A DNA stretch of 64,000 nucleotides from the NCBI GenBank assembly GCA_050084515.1, contig CM114271.1:30132001-30196000 (forward strand), written 5' to 3'. The stretch comes from Blasia pusilla. Its lineage: Eukaryota > Marchantiophyta > Marchantiopsida > Blasiales. The position numbers and the translations under genes are program-made. The notes beneath the pieces were generated by a model. The model was given only the letters and a program-made list of their open reading frames with translations, was not told the DNA's origin and ran no database searches. Below are positions 45,860 to 56,884 of this stretch, one piece after another. Within the stretch, counting starts at the first letter, position 1, and every line of letters begins with the position of its first letter.

Positions 45860-47700
45860 AAACGGGCATGTAATAGATGGTCCAATACGTCTGTTGGAAG
45901 ACAACTTTCCTAGATTTTCAGAAGCCACACTGTTCCCAGATTAACCTGCATAAGGCAGGTCTCCTAGGGGAAATTTCTTGGGTAGTAGGGTGCTTGGTGC
46001 CCTTTTGTTATTTAGCCTGATTCAAGTTAGCTGCTTGGTATGGGATGCCATGTACCTATGCCTTGTGGTGAAGTGCTTGGTTGTATAGGGATTTACACCC
46101 TTCTTTCTAATGGTGATGAATCTACCCTTCTGCGCTATTGTTGGTGCCCTGAAACATATGATTACTGAGCTTGGGTCTCTTGTTGCAATATTACTGTGAT
46201 CAAAGAAGGGGCCGGTTCTGCCAGTCTTTTGTGTCTAAAACCACTACGGTCGATAGCCAGGAATATTGGCTTGGACTTGGTGTAGTCTAGTCAGCTCCAG
46301 TTCTTGCAATTATTCCGTTCAATAGTCTTGGAGAGACCTCCATAGACTTTCGGTATATGAGTGCAGAGCTTGCACCCATTGTAGGTGAGACTGCTTGTTC
46401 CTGCCTGCTCCAGTGCAGGGCCAGGAGGACGCCTGTAGCGTGCTTACAAACTGTGGTGTCCTGATCGTTAGGCCCTTACTGACTTCCTTTCCTTTCTCGG
46501 TCCTGGTAGCATCCTTTTGATCCCTGTGTGTAGGTGATGTCCTCTTGGCTCTTGTGCACATGGGTTCTTATATGAGCCCGGTTGTGTAACCAACTTCTGA
46601 ACTCTCTTAGCTGGCTCATTGCAAAGGCTCAATCTGTTTTGAGTATGGGCACATTAAATTTGTTACTAGGAATGATAATCACAACAGTTCAGCTGGATTT
46701 CACTGGTAATTTGCCCTGCGGATGTTGGTCTTTGGAATGAGTCCCTGTGATTAGTAGTGTACTTGTCAACGCTATGTGGATTTCCTGGTGGATAAAATTC
46801 ATCTGGTTTCGACCTCGGGGTATAAGACCTGGTTGGGCTCTGAACTAAGTCATCTACTTGAGTCAGTTGTTTGGAGGTTGCTGAGCATGCTCGTGTTTAG
46901 TGGATGGAAATGCATGTAACATTGGTCATCCTTCTGAGAGCATGAAGGCCATCATTTTCTTTCCTAGACGCAGTTGATGAAAGTCTCCCCCTTACCTGGC
47001 CAAAGTGAAGCCCTTAAGGATATTTCTCGTCTGTACAATAGCTTTTGAACATGACATTAATGTTAGACTTTATAACTGAAATGGTGATTTAAAGTCTTGG
47101 ATTCGGTCTTTAGCTCTGCCAGTAACCAAAGCACCTCAACAGGGAGCCTCTGTGAACTTCATAGATGTACACAAAGATTTTGCTTGAAGGAGTTGATCAA
47201 GAAAAGCTGCATGTGTCTGCCCCGATTCAGGAAATCGTAGACCAGCTCCCTGCTCGAATACACCTCAGCAACACACAAATTTCACTTGAGTTGATTAGGA
47301 GCAGGAAATAGTTCTGACATCATGTTTGTTCGATCATGATTGCAAGATAGTAAAGATACCCATCTTACTACAGCAGTAAGCCAGCGGAAAGGTTCACACT
47401 GGAGCAGTTAACAATAATGGCACAATTTTTGCCAACGCATTTGTATAAATATCTCATTCGAGAAGTAGTAAATGAAAGTATGGACTATCAAATGGGTCAC
47501 TAGAAGATTATTGTTGTGTAATCACTGAGCTACACTCGTAGCAAGAAAAGAGGAGTGAGGATATGAGGGAATGGGGTCCAGTTGTGTCCGATCTAGTTGG
47601 AGGCTGCCCTAAAGTGAACCCGGTATCCTAAAGGTTTGCAATTCCATGTTTCTAAGCAAGATTGAAGCCTAAACCCTAAAAAGATCTATCCCTGAGAGCT
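45860..47700. other. UBP 3' flank without recognised genes
   Basis: The first few hundred bases probably include the 3' untranslated region. No clear polyadenylation signal, coding similarity or RNA gene was recognised in the rest. Confidence 0.45.
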
Positions 47701-48565
47701 ATCTCTAAACTTAGAAGAGGTTCTAGTCATGATTTTGTAATTATACCATTCATCCTTTTGTACTTGGTTGCGACTACTATCCACGCCCTTTGCACACACA
47801 CTACAATCCATGCCTTGTTTGGAATGCTTGTCATTTCAAAATTACCATTCAAGACTTTCTCAAACCAACCCGAAAGTGTTCAAACATTGTTCATTATTGT
47901 AAGAGCAGTGGGAGTCATATCATCAATGGTGTTGGATTCCAAATCATCTCTATGCCTATTTGTTTCTACTCATGAAATGCAATTGTATGTTTGTTACTAC
48001 CCTATGCTTCTTACTTATGACGATTCTACTAGATTCTTGTTGAGGTGAATATCGCCCATGTGTCCAACTTCTCAAACATGCCAACAAACCAACAACTACT
48101 TGCTTCTTACTCGATTAGCTTACGCCTCCTTTGTATAAGACGAACAATGTGCAAAAAAGGATTATCTATATTGTGGACGTCCTTCCCAATTTGCCATGCT
48201 TCCATGCTTGTTAGCAATGAGTACAATTTAAGTGTCCCCTTCAAATATCTATGTACTCTCTTCAGTGCAATCCAATGTGTAAAGCTTGTGCAGGAACTTG
48301 CATAAGACCCTAACAACATAGGCTTTATCGGGCCTTGTGCTCACAAAAAAATAAATCAAACTACCTATAGCATTTTGGAAAGGAATTTTGGTAATGTCAA
48401 CTTTTCCTACATCTCCTTCTCTAGCTTGAGTCATATCTCCATTGATGTCCCAACAGACTTGTAATAGTTCAAGCCAAACTTGGAAATTACCTTCTTCACA
48501 AACATAGATTGATCCAAATTTAAACTTCCTCCGTCTCTACTTTTGGTAATCAAGATGACTAACTG
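47700..48565 (-). mobile_element. Ty1/copia retrotransposon relic (RT end and RNase H)
   Basis: Minus-strand translations at 48431-48545 include GSLNLDQSMFVKKVISKFGL. At 48249-48400 they include FQNAIGSLIYFFVSTRPDKA and CKFLHKLYTL, then RVHRYLKGTLKL near 48250. These are the conserved C-terminal reverse transcriptase and RNase H-proximal blocks of copia elements (family forms GSLMYAMVGTRPD and ILRYLKGT). The RNase H part, toward 47.7 kb, is badly decayed. The 5' part of the element is missing: it ends abruptly where the gypsy copy begins at about 48.6 kb, suggesting the later element, or a rearrangement, cut it. Confidence 0.75.
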
Positions 48566-48611
48566 CAATGCCATAGTGGCACCAGGAGATTGCCAGTATG
48601 GCATTGCAGTT
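48561..48611. repeat. 15-bp perfect inverted repeat at the copia/gypsy junction
   Basis: AACTGCAATGCCATA (48561-48575) and TATGGCATTGCAGTT (48597-48611) are exact reverse complements around a 21-base spacer. The site is exactly where minus-strand copia sequence ends and plus-strand gypsy gag begins. Confidence 0.9.
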
Positions 48612-49259
48612 TTCTGATATCGGGTTAGTGGCATCGACGCCATATGAAGCAGCCGGAGACATGGAGGATCCTGGTAGGATATACGGGGCTGCACAAATGG
48701 AGGCAACCGATGTTGTTACTAGTGGAGTAGCCGTAGAGTTGGATCCACACATAGGGGAGGCGAGGAAACATAGCAAGCTTCCTCAATCTTTTATCTTGTT
48801 CGAAGCGATGAGGACCCCATCAATGGGTCCTGATCAGAGTTCCCATATGGTTGATGTTGTTGGTGTGTAGGCACAGAGGGTTATGGGAGAAGCGAGTGCG
48901 AAAACTCATAGTGTTGATGCAAAGGTGGAGCCCGTGTCGATTACGTTGTTGGGGCGGCCACTACGATGTACCGCGCCCCATGGTCCTCTGTTTCTGATGT
49001 TACGTTGGGAGGTATGTCCGCCGAGGTTTTCTGACTGCCGCTACGTTATGTGAGCGTGGAGTTGGTGTTCCTGCGTCACGTTCTAAGGTGATTTCAGAGG
49101 AGATGATGGACTTGCCCGGCCTTGAGCCTATGCTCAAGCCGTTCACCTCAGTTTCATGGCAAGTTGCGGCTGCTAGGATGGTGGAGATGCTTGCTAGACC
49201 CGCTTTAGAGCATGCCATGGTTTCCCATGAGTTTTTTTGCTCGATAATCAAGGAGAGGT

Positions 49260-49610
49260 ATTCTATTCGGTGAGTCCATCAGGTAGAGTTTTTTTCCCGC
49301 AACGCGTCTTGTTGGATTCAAGAGCTCAACCTCTAATGTTGGGGAAAGCGACGTTGATATGATTGGGCTTAATGAAGTCAGATATGGAGCGTTTTCCATT
49401 CAGGATACATATATCCTTGGATGGAGCAAGTACGACATAATTTATCACTCGATATAAGGTCGTGGTGAGGATTCGACATGTACATCCATTAGATAAGTCC
49501 GTGGTGCGAGTCAAGGCGATACATACCGATGCCGAGTGCTATGACATTTTTGTTGGAGGAAGAGTGTTATATTCGATGTTTTCCCTAGATTACTCGGAGG
49601 AGTCAGGATC
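49260..49610 (+). pseudogene. Retroviral-type aspartic protease, gypsy plus-strand copy
   Basis: The active-site block reads VLLDSRAQPLMLGKA, followed by SDMERFPFRIHISLDGAS and, after a stop, FVGGRVLYSMFSLDY. The family triad is normally D-S/T-G; here the third residue is Arg, as in the 59-kb copy. Stops interrupt the frame. In an active element it would mature the gag-pol polyprotein. Confidence 0.65.
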
Positions 49611-50860
49611 CTACAGACCAGGGTGGTAGCTAGGTAATGGGCGACTTAGTTCGTTACTTGTTCGATTCACAGGTGGAGTGACTGAGCGACGGCCAAGAGA
49701 GATGGCGATATTAGGAGCATTCACCAACGGAATCACTTGGCCTAATGATTTGATTGAGGGGCATGTCCATGCAAGGGACACACTTGCACCTGACAATTCT
49801 ATGAAGAGGAGTGTTATGGTAGCCGCATCATTCCTCGGAGGGGAGGTACCGTTGTGGGGCTCAAGTGAGGATCTTTGATGCTCGGGCGATAAGCATGTGC
49901 AGACGGCATGGAGTGAGCCGTTTGCACCAGAGCGTGATGCGTCAAAGAAACCCAAAATAGCAAGAAGTGTTACGATGACTCCCTTAGACACCACACCCAT
50001 TGTGTGTGGCATCCCAAAGGAGGATATTCATGTGTTGGATCTCTTTGGAGGGATCGCCACTGGGTTGGTTGTTATTTTCAAGCATGAGTGCTTGTGCAAT
50101 AGTTTCTATATGTTGACCTTAATGAGGTTGCAAGGCGAGTTTCACTACGATATGTGGTGCACTTTCGCCTCTGTCTCCCCGATTTATTGTCCGTATCCGC
50201 CGCACAAGGATACTAGAGTTCCCTACCAAGGGATAGTTTGTTGTTGGGGGCACAAGACATGAAGCGGGTAGGGACCATTGATTTGGTCATTGCAGGTTGA
50301 CCATGTTATGGCTAGACAAGTGCTCAACGAGGTAGCAAATTAGCTGACACTCCTTTTGGGAGATTATGAGGATCTTGCGACATTGGTAGGAGCACCACTC
50401 ATGTTCTCCGATTTACATCCTAGAGAATGTATCAATTTTGGGCAATTAGAGGTCATTGTGTCGTATAGTAAAATAATCCGCTATGTAAAATTTTGTGTTA
50501 TTAGTGTTAGAGAGAGTTTTATAAGTATTAAGTAGATTAGCTTAGGAAAATAATTTTTTCATGCTTAAACCTCTTTATGGTGCCTCATTTATGCGGGTCC
50601 AACTTTAGGAAAAAAAATTTAATAAATAAGATATGGGAATTTAAAAGTAAAGCGGTGGGTTGGTGTATTATTGAAAATAGAGATAAAGTAGTGTTTGTTG
50701 GTGGCTAGGGTAGTTGGGTAGTTTAGAGGATATAAAGTGCTTGGACAAGATAATATGATATCTACTTGTGTTAAAATGGGATTCAGCAAGCCTTGAGAAG
50801 AAGCCATTTAACACAAGATAAGATTAACCCTATTTTGTATTCTTGTGGATCCTTTTGAGT

Positions 50861-50872
50861 ATATATAAAAGA
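50861..50872 (+). promoter_or_regulatory. TATA box in the nested LTR-like insertion
   Basis: TATATATAAAAG lies about 400 bp inside the insertion and is followed by CT-rich sequence, as expected of an LTR U3/R boundary. Orientation is plus. Confidence 0.45.
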
Positions 50873-51470
50873 TGGATCTTCAAGGGTTCATCACTTTCAA
50901 CTTCATTTCTTGAGTTTCTCTTTTCACTCTTGAATGGATGACATTGGGTTTGCTTTCTCTTCCAATGAGAGTGGATTACCCTTCTTAGGAGAGTGACTTA
51001 ACCATGATCTATTCTTAGAGAGTTTTCAAGAGTCTGATGTGTGTTTAGATGGTTGTTTGGAAAGACTTGTCATTTTAGGGGAATTCTGGTAATCATAGGG
51101 ATATTGGATGGATTTCGGTTTGTTACTTTTCTAATGAGAGTGGATTACCCCTTTTGGGAGAACAACTCTACATGAATCCATTATTAAGAAGAAAAGAGGA
51201 TGTTTGTCAATCATGGATAGAGGTGAAGCACGAGTCATACTGGATTTTCCTTTTCTTAACCCATACCATGTGAAGGTTTTCTTCGTAGATAGGCATTGGT
51301 TTACTCGTTTTAGAGAGGCATTCATGAATCAGGTTATGCAATCACCAACTTTGGTGATGCTTGCTATTATCACGTATCGAAGGACTTGGGATTATACTTT
51401 ATATATCCTTGTATAAGGATCTAGGGATGTAAATAGGTATGCTAGAGTAGGGTTTAATATTCATTGTGCC

Positions 51471-51650
51471 AAGCGTAAGTAGTTTACATGGACTACATAG
51501 TTAGGAATTTTGTGGTTAAATGTTATGAAGAAGGGTTCGTCTCCGCACTATCTTGTGTACAAGCGTAAGTAGTTTACATGGACTTCATAGTTAGGAATTT
51601 TGGGATTAAATATTTTGAAGAAGAGATCGTCTCTGCATTATCATTCGTGA
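51471..51650. repeat. Two 90-bp tandem units in the nested insertion
   Basis: Units beginning AAGCGTAAGTAGTTTACATG start at 51471 and 51561 and differ at scattered positions. A separate pair sharing AATGAGAGTGGATTACCC occurs near 50963 and 51132. Confidence 0.85.
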
Positions 51651-52504
51651 TTCTTATCGTGAGAGAATTGAGAGTGCATATAGTGATCATGTACTGAATG
51701 GGAGAACTAATTAGAGAATTTACCTTGCATCAATGACCACCGCAAGCGAGACGTTCATCCTTACTCGAAGAAAATCTCTCGACACGATAATGGCTAGTGA
51801 CAAGTGCACATTAGGTGCGTGCCTAGATTGGCCCAACAATGATTTTGGATACGTGTAGTTTCACGAGCACATTGCTTACGTCTATGGTGGACCAACTTGA
51901 TGCCACACTAGGTGTTACAAAGAGCGTATGTGAGAGTGGAGCATCCCTCACATTTATTGATGGATTATGTTCTAGATTTGGGTCATCAATCATAGGCAGT
52001 GAGGTACAATGATCGATCGTCATTGATTGTGGTCAACAAGATTGGGATGTCGTTGGCAACCTTTCCCACTTTTGTGAGTTTTCATGCTTCCTATGTCTAC
52101 AAGGAAGCCAACTTGGCTTCGTTTGGGATGAACTGGCACAAAGGTTGATGGAGCCCAATACAAATGAGTGAGAGCGCGCGATGGGATTTTCCACAAAGTG
52201 ACAGCAGTACCATCACTATCAGAGGCTTCACGGCGTCGTGTTTTGGGTTAGGCAAAGGACCTAAACTACCTAACTTGGATAATCATCTTAGGAATAGTTA
52301 AACAACGTCGAATGAGGTTGCAATAGGTCACAACTGCATGTTGCATTGCTGAGCCCCATGCCTACCAAGATGATTGAGGCAATGGCTAGGGGCAAGGTCC
52401 GAGGAGATCAATACACCAAGGATGATGAGAAGAGATACTCTTGGATTTCTAGGGATGTTTTGCAAGCTCTCCAAGAGATGATATTCATCACGTGGAAGGG
52501 ATGA

Positions 52505-53300
52505 GATTTTGGAGTTGGCTGCAAAGAGCATGAGCAACATCTAGATGAGTTATTTCAACGATTGCAGGAAAATGGCATGAAACTACATCTAGGCAAGTGC
52601 ATGTTCTACTACGACCAGATTAAGTACTTGGGTCATACAATATACCCAAATGGCCTTGGTGTTCAAGAGACAAAGATAGAGGCTATCTCATACATTCCAC
52701 GCCCTACAAATATGACTCAATTTTTTGCATCTATTTGGTTAGAAAAATTCAATCGATTGTACGTATATAAAGGGTTTTAGTTTGACTGCAAAACCACTAA
52801 CGTTTCTGACCAAGATGGATCACGTGAAACACTAGGGGGATGAGCATAGGAGAGCATTTGAGTTGCTCAAGGACAGGTTGACCTTCACGCCTATACTTGG
52901 GAGACCTATCAAGGTGCGTCCTTTCCAATTACATACAAATTAGAGTGTGTAGGGGCTTGGAGAAGTGTTCACCCAATATGATCATGAGGGTAGAGAGTTT
53001 GTGGTGGCCTACGCTAGTCACTCAAGAACCCTCGTATGAGCTATATTTTGTTGTTGAGGCAAAGTATAGCACATATGAGGCTAAGTGTTTGACTACAATG
53101 TGGGCTATTGCACATTTCAAGTGTTATTTATTCGGTAATACAGTTACCATGATTATTGATCTTCAACCATCTTAAGTGGTTCACAAGGAAGTTTGTGAGA
53201 TCACCTCTAATGTTGCAAGAATATGACTTTTAGGTAGTACATTGACGTAGGACGTTCAACCAAGATGCAGATTGTTTAAGTCGTAACCCATGCCCGAGTT
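52505..53300 (+). pseudogene. Gypsy reverse transcriptase C-terminal part and RNase H, plus-strand copy
   Basis: After a stop the frame reads ELFQRLQENGMKLHLGKCMF, then YYDQIKYLGHTIYPNGLGVQ, the segment that follows the YLDD loop in Ty3/gypsy enzymes. RNase H traces continue to about 53300, ending with DADCLSRNP (the family form is ADxLSR). The fingers, palm and YLDD catalytic loop are missing, so a deletion joins the end of the methyltransferase linker directly to the thumb region. Confidence 0.75.
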
Positions 53301-53599
53301 AGCAAGATGCGACTAGAGCTTATTGGCATGGAGAGAGTGATGAAAAAATGGTGTCTAATTGCCTCACGTCAGTCTATTTGAGGTTGTTGGCTATGGAGCG
53401 CTAGAGTGGTGAGACTTTGATGGCGAGTTCTGATGGAGAGCCCTTAGATCCAAAGGTCGGTGAGGAGGTAATATGTGGCCAAGATATCCACAAGGATTTA
53501 GTCTTGGAGTACCTGCATACTAGCAACATCCTGAGCACAATAGGTACTAGAGAGCGGGGTTGGATTCTACAACAAGCCTGCCGATTTTGATGGGAGGGG

Positions 53600-54130
53600 A
53601 CGTATGTGTTACGAGTTTGGGAGGATGATAGAGTACGTATAGTGCTTCATCCTTCGTAGAGAGCACGTTTGGTGCAGCATGCCCACAAGGAGTTGGGTCA
53701 TTTTAGAGTGAAGCCGATGTACAACATGCTCCATATACACTATTGGTGGTAAAGCATACAGACTGATGTTCAACAGTTTGTTTTCCTGAGCCTAATGCAT
53801 GGTGTGGGATCCAGTTTGGACATCATTCAATGCTCCAACTCCACAATTGCATCCATGTTTGATCATGGGTTAAGGTTATAGATGGAGTTTCGATTTTGCA
53901 AGAATGTTATCTTTGATAGAGCGCCATAGTCGTTATGGTAATGGTCGAGCACTTCTTGAAGTGGATAGACTTGGTTGCATTGCTAGACAAAGCGAGTAAG
54001 GAAGTAGTGTATGCCTTCGTAGATCGAGTGTTGAGCCATTATGGCATAGCAACTAATGTGTTGACAAACCAGAGGAGAAAATTTCACGGGGAATTTCAGA
54101 CCTTATGTGATTAGGCACGCATTGACCATC
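53600..54130 (+). pseudogene. Gypsy integrase, plus-strand copy
   Basis: The zinc-binding N-terminal block appears as RARLVQHAHKELGHF near 53665. The catalytic core is seen as VMVEHFLKWIDLVALLDKAS (about 53937), then AFVDRVLSHYGIATNVLTNQ with Asn where many gypsy integrases have Asp. Stops and frameshifts separate the parts. Confidence 0.7.
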
Positions 54131-54269
54131 ACACTACTTTACAAGATCATCTTGAGACGAATGGATAAGCGGAGAGTGCGGGATATATTTCCATCTAGTA
54201 TACTCTCATTGGAGAGACAAAATGGAATGGTTTGGAAGGACCATGTGCATAACTGTGCACTATGTCATG

Positions 54270-54460
54270 TTCTTAGCATTGATGATATGATTGATCGGAG
54301 CTTAGTAGTAGTTCCAATAGGCTTCCGTTGTATGTTATGTGGGTATGCCTATGGTGTAGCTACTATGCTAGTTTTTTATGAGTATTTGAGAGGGTGACAC
54401 ATAGTATGTTTGAGGCTATCTCTTACTAGGATTCGTCCATAATGATGGATGTGTCCCAGA
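54270..54460 (+). pseudogene. PHD-finger-like zinc module after the integrase, plus-strand copy
   Basis: The frame reads VVVPIGFRCMLCGYAYGVAT then MLVFYEYLRG, a stop, and a decayed tail ending WMCPRYT. Comparison with the minus-strand copy shows loss of several cysteine ligands. The upstream MVWKDHVHNCALCHV is also shared. Confidence 0.65.
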
Positions 54461-54479
54461 TATACACATTATAGATACT

Positions 54480-54830
54480 AGGTAGTCATAGATCCACACT
54501 TGTGTTTGTGACACATGTCTTGCGCATACACATTGCTACACAAAATACATCGTTGTCACCAAACACACACACACATACACACAAACACGCACAATCCCAT
54601 GCTAACTCATGGCATCCAAACAATGAGACAAGAAGTACCAAAATATCTCCAATCGCCCCCCTAGCTTGTGGTTAGGTCCCTCTAACTCCAGATAGTCATA
54701 TATCCCTACCTATCATGACATACATCTCTCGGACGCTAAGAGCAAGAAGGTCGGGTGCTCATGTGGCCCCATCGTTAGTCGTCTTCTTGTCATCCATGTC
54801 ACAAACACAAGTTGGAATGTAGAACTACCT
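54480..54830. other. Convergence zone between the two gypsy copies
   Basis: The sequence after the zinc module of each copy is partly shared in inverted orientation: TGGATGTGTCC and ACTTGTGTTTGTGACA occur on the left, and their reverse complements occur on the right. No LTR separates the two copies. A CA-rich stretch lies at 54565-54592. Confidence 0.6.
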
Positions 54831-54833
54831 ACT

Positions 54834-55094
54834 CTATGTACATCTAGGACACATCCATTGTTCTTGAGGAACCCTAGTGAGAGGTGGTATCAAGCATGCC
54901 ATATGCCATCCTCTCGAACATCCATCATAGACTAGCATAATGGCTGCACCACGACCAATACCACACAACATACATCGCAAGCCTGTAGGAACTATTGCTA
55001 AGCTTGAATCAATTGTATTTTCAATGTTCGGAAGGTGACACGGCACACAGTTACGCACATGGTCCTTCCAAACCATATCATCACGTTCCTCCAA
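54834..55094 (-). pseudogene. PHD-finger-like zinc module and preceding linker, minus-strand copy
   Basis: This open stretch reads VWKDHVRNCVPCHLPNIENT, then LRCMLCGIGRGAAIM, LVYDGCSRGWHMACLIPPL and QEQWMCPRCT at the C-terminus. The spacing of Cys and His, the GWHMACL core and the terminal WMCPRC follow the PHD finger pattern (C4-H-C3). The ligand usually in the VCDGC position is Tyr here, so this copy has lost one zinc ligand. PHD fingers read histone H3 tails in known chromatin proteins. Its place at the end of the polyprotein, where some gypsy elements carry a chromodomain, suggests a targeting role, by analogy only. Confidence 0.8.
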
Positions 55095-55149
55095 TAAGAG
55101 AACACCTTATGGCAAAACCTCATGCACTCTCAAGATGGTGCGCCTTGCA

Positions 55150-56140
55150 ATCACATCCAACGTCGTGGATGCCGTCTGTTGCAAGTAGACATAGTCTTCC
55201 TAATGAAACCTCCAGATAGTAGATCGATAACCATCCCCCCCTCCCCGCGAATAGTCGCATACCTCAATGAATCTCGATGTTGCGTAATCGCCAAGTTCTC
55301 AAACGCCATGGGCATCACTCTCCCAAACAATTCATCCCTCTGAGAACATGCTTGCATCCTTTCATGAGGGTCATCAAGGTTCAACACCTCACCAATATCT
55401 CGACGAATGGCCGCAAGTAAATCTGGTTCTCGGCCATACAAAAGCAAGCACAGTGAGAAAGACACGAAGGATGCTTGTCTGCAGAATTTGTATCCCATCG
55501 CCAACCACGAAAATAAGAGGTCCCAATCTCCTTGGTGACCTTTCTACAAGCCATACTTGCGTTGTCCTCTCTTCACTGTCTATACAACCCACTCTGCTAG
55601 TCCATCCACCTCAGGATGATTTCGCAAAGTAGTGCAGTGGTGGATCAGTGCCTGATCACACAAGGCTTGAAACTCCCCTTAGCACTCTGTACCCTGGTCT
55701 ATCAACACCTTAGCTGGTGCACTGTAATGACTTAGCACTCGATCTAGGAAGACATACGCTACTCCCTCACTCGCTTTGTCAGGAAATGCAAACCAACTCT
55801 ATCCACTTTGAGAAGTGCTCGACCATCACCAACACATACTGACTATGGCGCTCCATCAAAGGCAAAGGTCCTGTAAATTCCAAACTCCATCTTTAACTTA
55901 AACCCATGATCAGTGGATGCAACTGTGGAGTCGGAGCATTGAACGATGCTCGGACTCGATCACACATCATGCATTTAGCAATAAATTGTTGAACGTCAGT
56001 CTGCATGCCTCGGCTCCAATACTAAATCTAGAGCAAGATGCACGTCCGCTTCACTCCAAAATGGCCCAACTCCTCGTGGGCATGACGCACCAAACGTGCT
56101 CTATACAAAGGATGAGGCACTACACACACTCTACCATCCT
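55150..56140 (-). pseudogene. Gypsy integrase and post-integrase region, minus-strand copy
   Basis: The HHCC zinc-binding block begins RARLVRHAHEELGHFGVKRT near 56060. The catalytic core (55.6-55.9 kb) is broken by stops; MVEHFSKWIELV is readable. The C-terminal region reads LLYGREPDLLAAIRRDIGEV, then ELFGRVMPMAFENLAITQHR and SLRYATIRGEGG, a block shared by all copies here. Confidence 0.75.
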
Positions 56141-56620
56141 CGTACACTCGCAACACATGTGTGCCCTCCCACCGAAACCGTTTGGCTCGCTGTAGGATCC
56201 GATCGCGCTCTCTAGAGCCCACTATGCTCGCAACGCTGCCAATACGCAGGTACTCCAAGACCACTCCATCATTCTGAATGTCTCGGCCATCTGTCGTCTC
56301 CTCACCGACTTCTAGATCTAAGGACTCTCCATGGGATCTCTCCAACGAAGTCTTAGAAATCTTGCTCTCCATAGCCAACAAACCCAAATAGGCTGACGCA
56401 TGCCATCCTGGCACCAACTCCTCATCACTCTCACCATGCCAATGAGCTCCAGTCGCATCTCGCTGATTCGGATCTGGGTTACGACTCAAACCATTAGACT
56501 CTCCATCAAACCTCGCCATCGAAGTCTCAAAAATCTAACTCTCCATAGCTAACAAGCCCAAATAGGCTCGCCAAATAGGTTGACACATGCCATCCTAGCA
56601 CCAACTCCTCATCACTTTGT
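56140..56620 (-). pseudogene. RNase H end and linker with internal duplication
   Basis: The open stretch 56028-56519 begins with SRNPDPNQRDATGAHWHGES, the end of RNase H. It contains DEELVPGWHASAYLGLLAME. A second version, SDEELVLGWHVSTYL, lies just upstream on the minus strand near 56570-56615. The duplication sits at the point where the reverse transcriptase core has been lost. Confidence 0.65.
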
Positions 56621-56629
56621 CTGCCGATT

Positions 56630-56884
56630 GATAAGTCGGTAATCTCCATACATATGCCTATCAATCTAGTTGCCATGCACATCTTTCTTGGCGGGTATGA
56701 CACTGGAAAATGCATATTCTCCATGCGACATCTCTACTAGTCCTCCGAAAACCAAGTCTTGGCTCCTACTCCGAATTAGAGCCCTCTCCATGTCACTATA
56801 CCTATAGGGTTGACGAAAGATTGTCGTGTCATTCGACAACTCAATGCGGATGTCTGGCCCCTTGAGCGTACCCAAATCCTGCAT
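56630..56884 (-). pseudogene. Gypsy reverse transcriptase N-terminal part, minus-strand copy
   Basis: It reads FRQPYRYSDMERALIRSRSQ, then GLVEMSHGEYAFSSVIPAKK and, past a stop, YGDYRLIN. This matches the start of Ty3/gypsy reverse transcriptase (family forms VIPAKKDG and CVDYRxLN). The enzyme breaks off after this block; palm and YLDD loop are missing. Confidence 0.75.

Larger units (their letters stand above)
50455..51785 (+). mobile_element. Nested LTR-like insertion splitting the methyltransferase
   Basis: Comparison with the minus-strand copy shows that the methyltransferase sequence stops after GGCAATTAGAGGTC and resumes at about 51783. The inserted DNA starts near TGTGTCGTATAG and ends near CTCGACAC, so its ends are roughly inverted (TGTGTCG / CGACAC). 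It contains a TATATATAAAAG box at about 50862, followed by a leader-like sequence, as in LTR promoters. No protein is encoded. A solo LTR is the best reading. I could not fix a target duplication, so the ends are accurate to about 10 bp only. Confidence 0.6.
49950..52290 (+). pseudogene. C5 cytosine DNA methyltransferase domain, plus-strand copy
   Basis: Motif I reads VLDLFGGIATGL (50032-50067), the AdoMet-binding loop. Motif IV reads DLVIAG, a stop, then PCYG (50279-50311), with the catalytic Cys present. Motif VI reads ILENVS (50418-50435). The frame is then split by a 1.3-kb insertion (50455-51785) and resumes with the RPRLWWTN-equivalent region near 51880. It ends with a RAMGFST late-motif trace near 52178. 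Several stops make it inactive. Placement between protease and reverse transcriptase is the same in all copies in the window. Confidence 0.8.
48597..54480 (+). mobile_element. Gypsy-DNMT-PHD retrotransposon, plus-strand copy (decayed)
   Basis: The order on the plus strand is gag C-terminal part (48.6-48.9 kb), protease (49.2-49.6), linker (49.6-49.9), C5 methyltransferase (49.95-52.3, interrupted by an insertion), reverse transcriptase end and RNase H (52.5-53.3), integrase (53.6-54.1) and a zinc module (54.27-54.46). No LTR, leader or gag N-terminus is present at the left end. Reverse transcriptase from its N-terminus to the catalytic loop is deleted near 52.5 kb. All parts carry stops. The copy lies tail to tail with the minus-strand copy. 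Confidence 0.85.
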
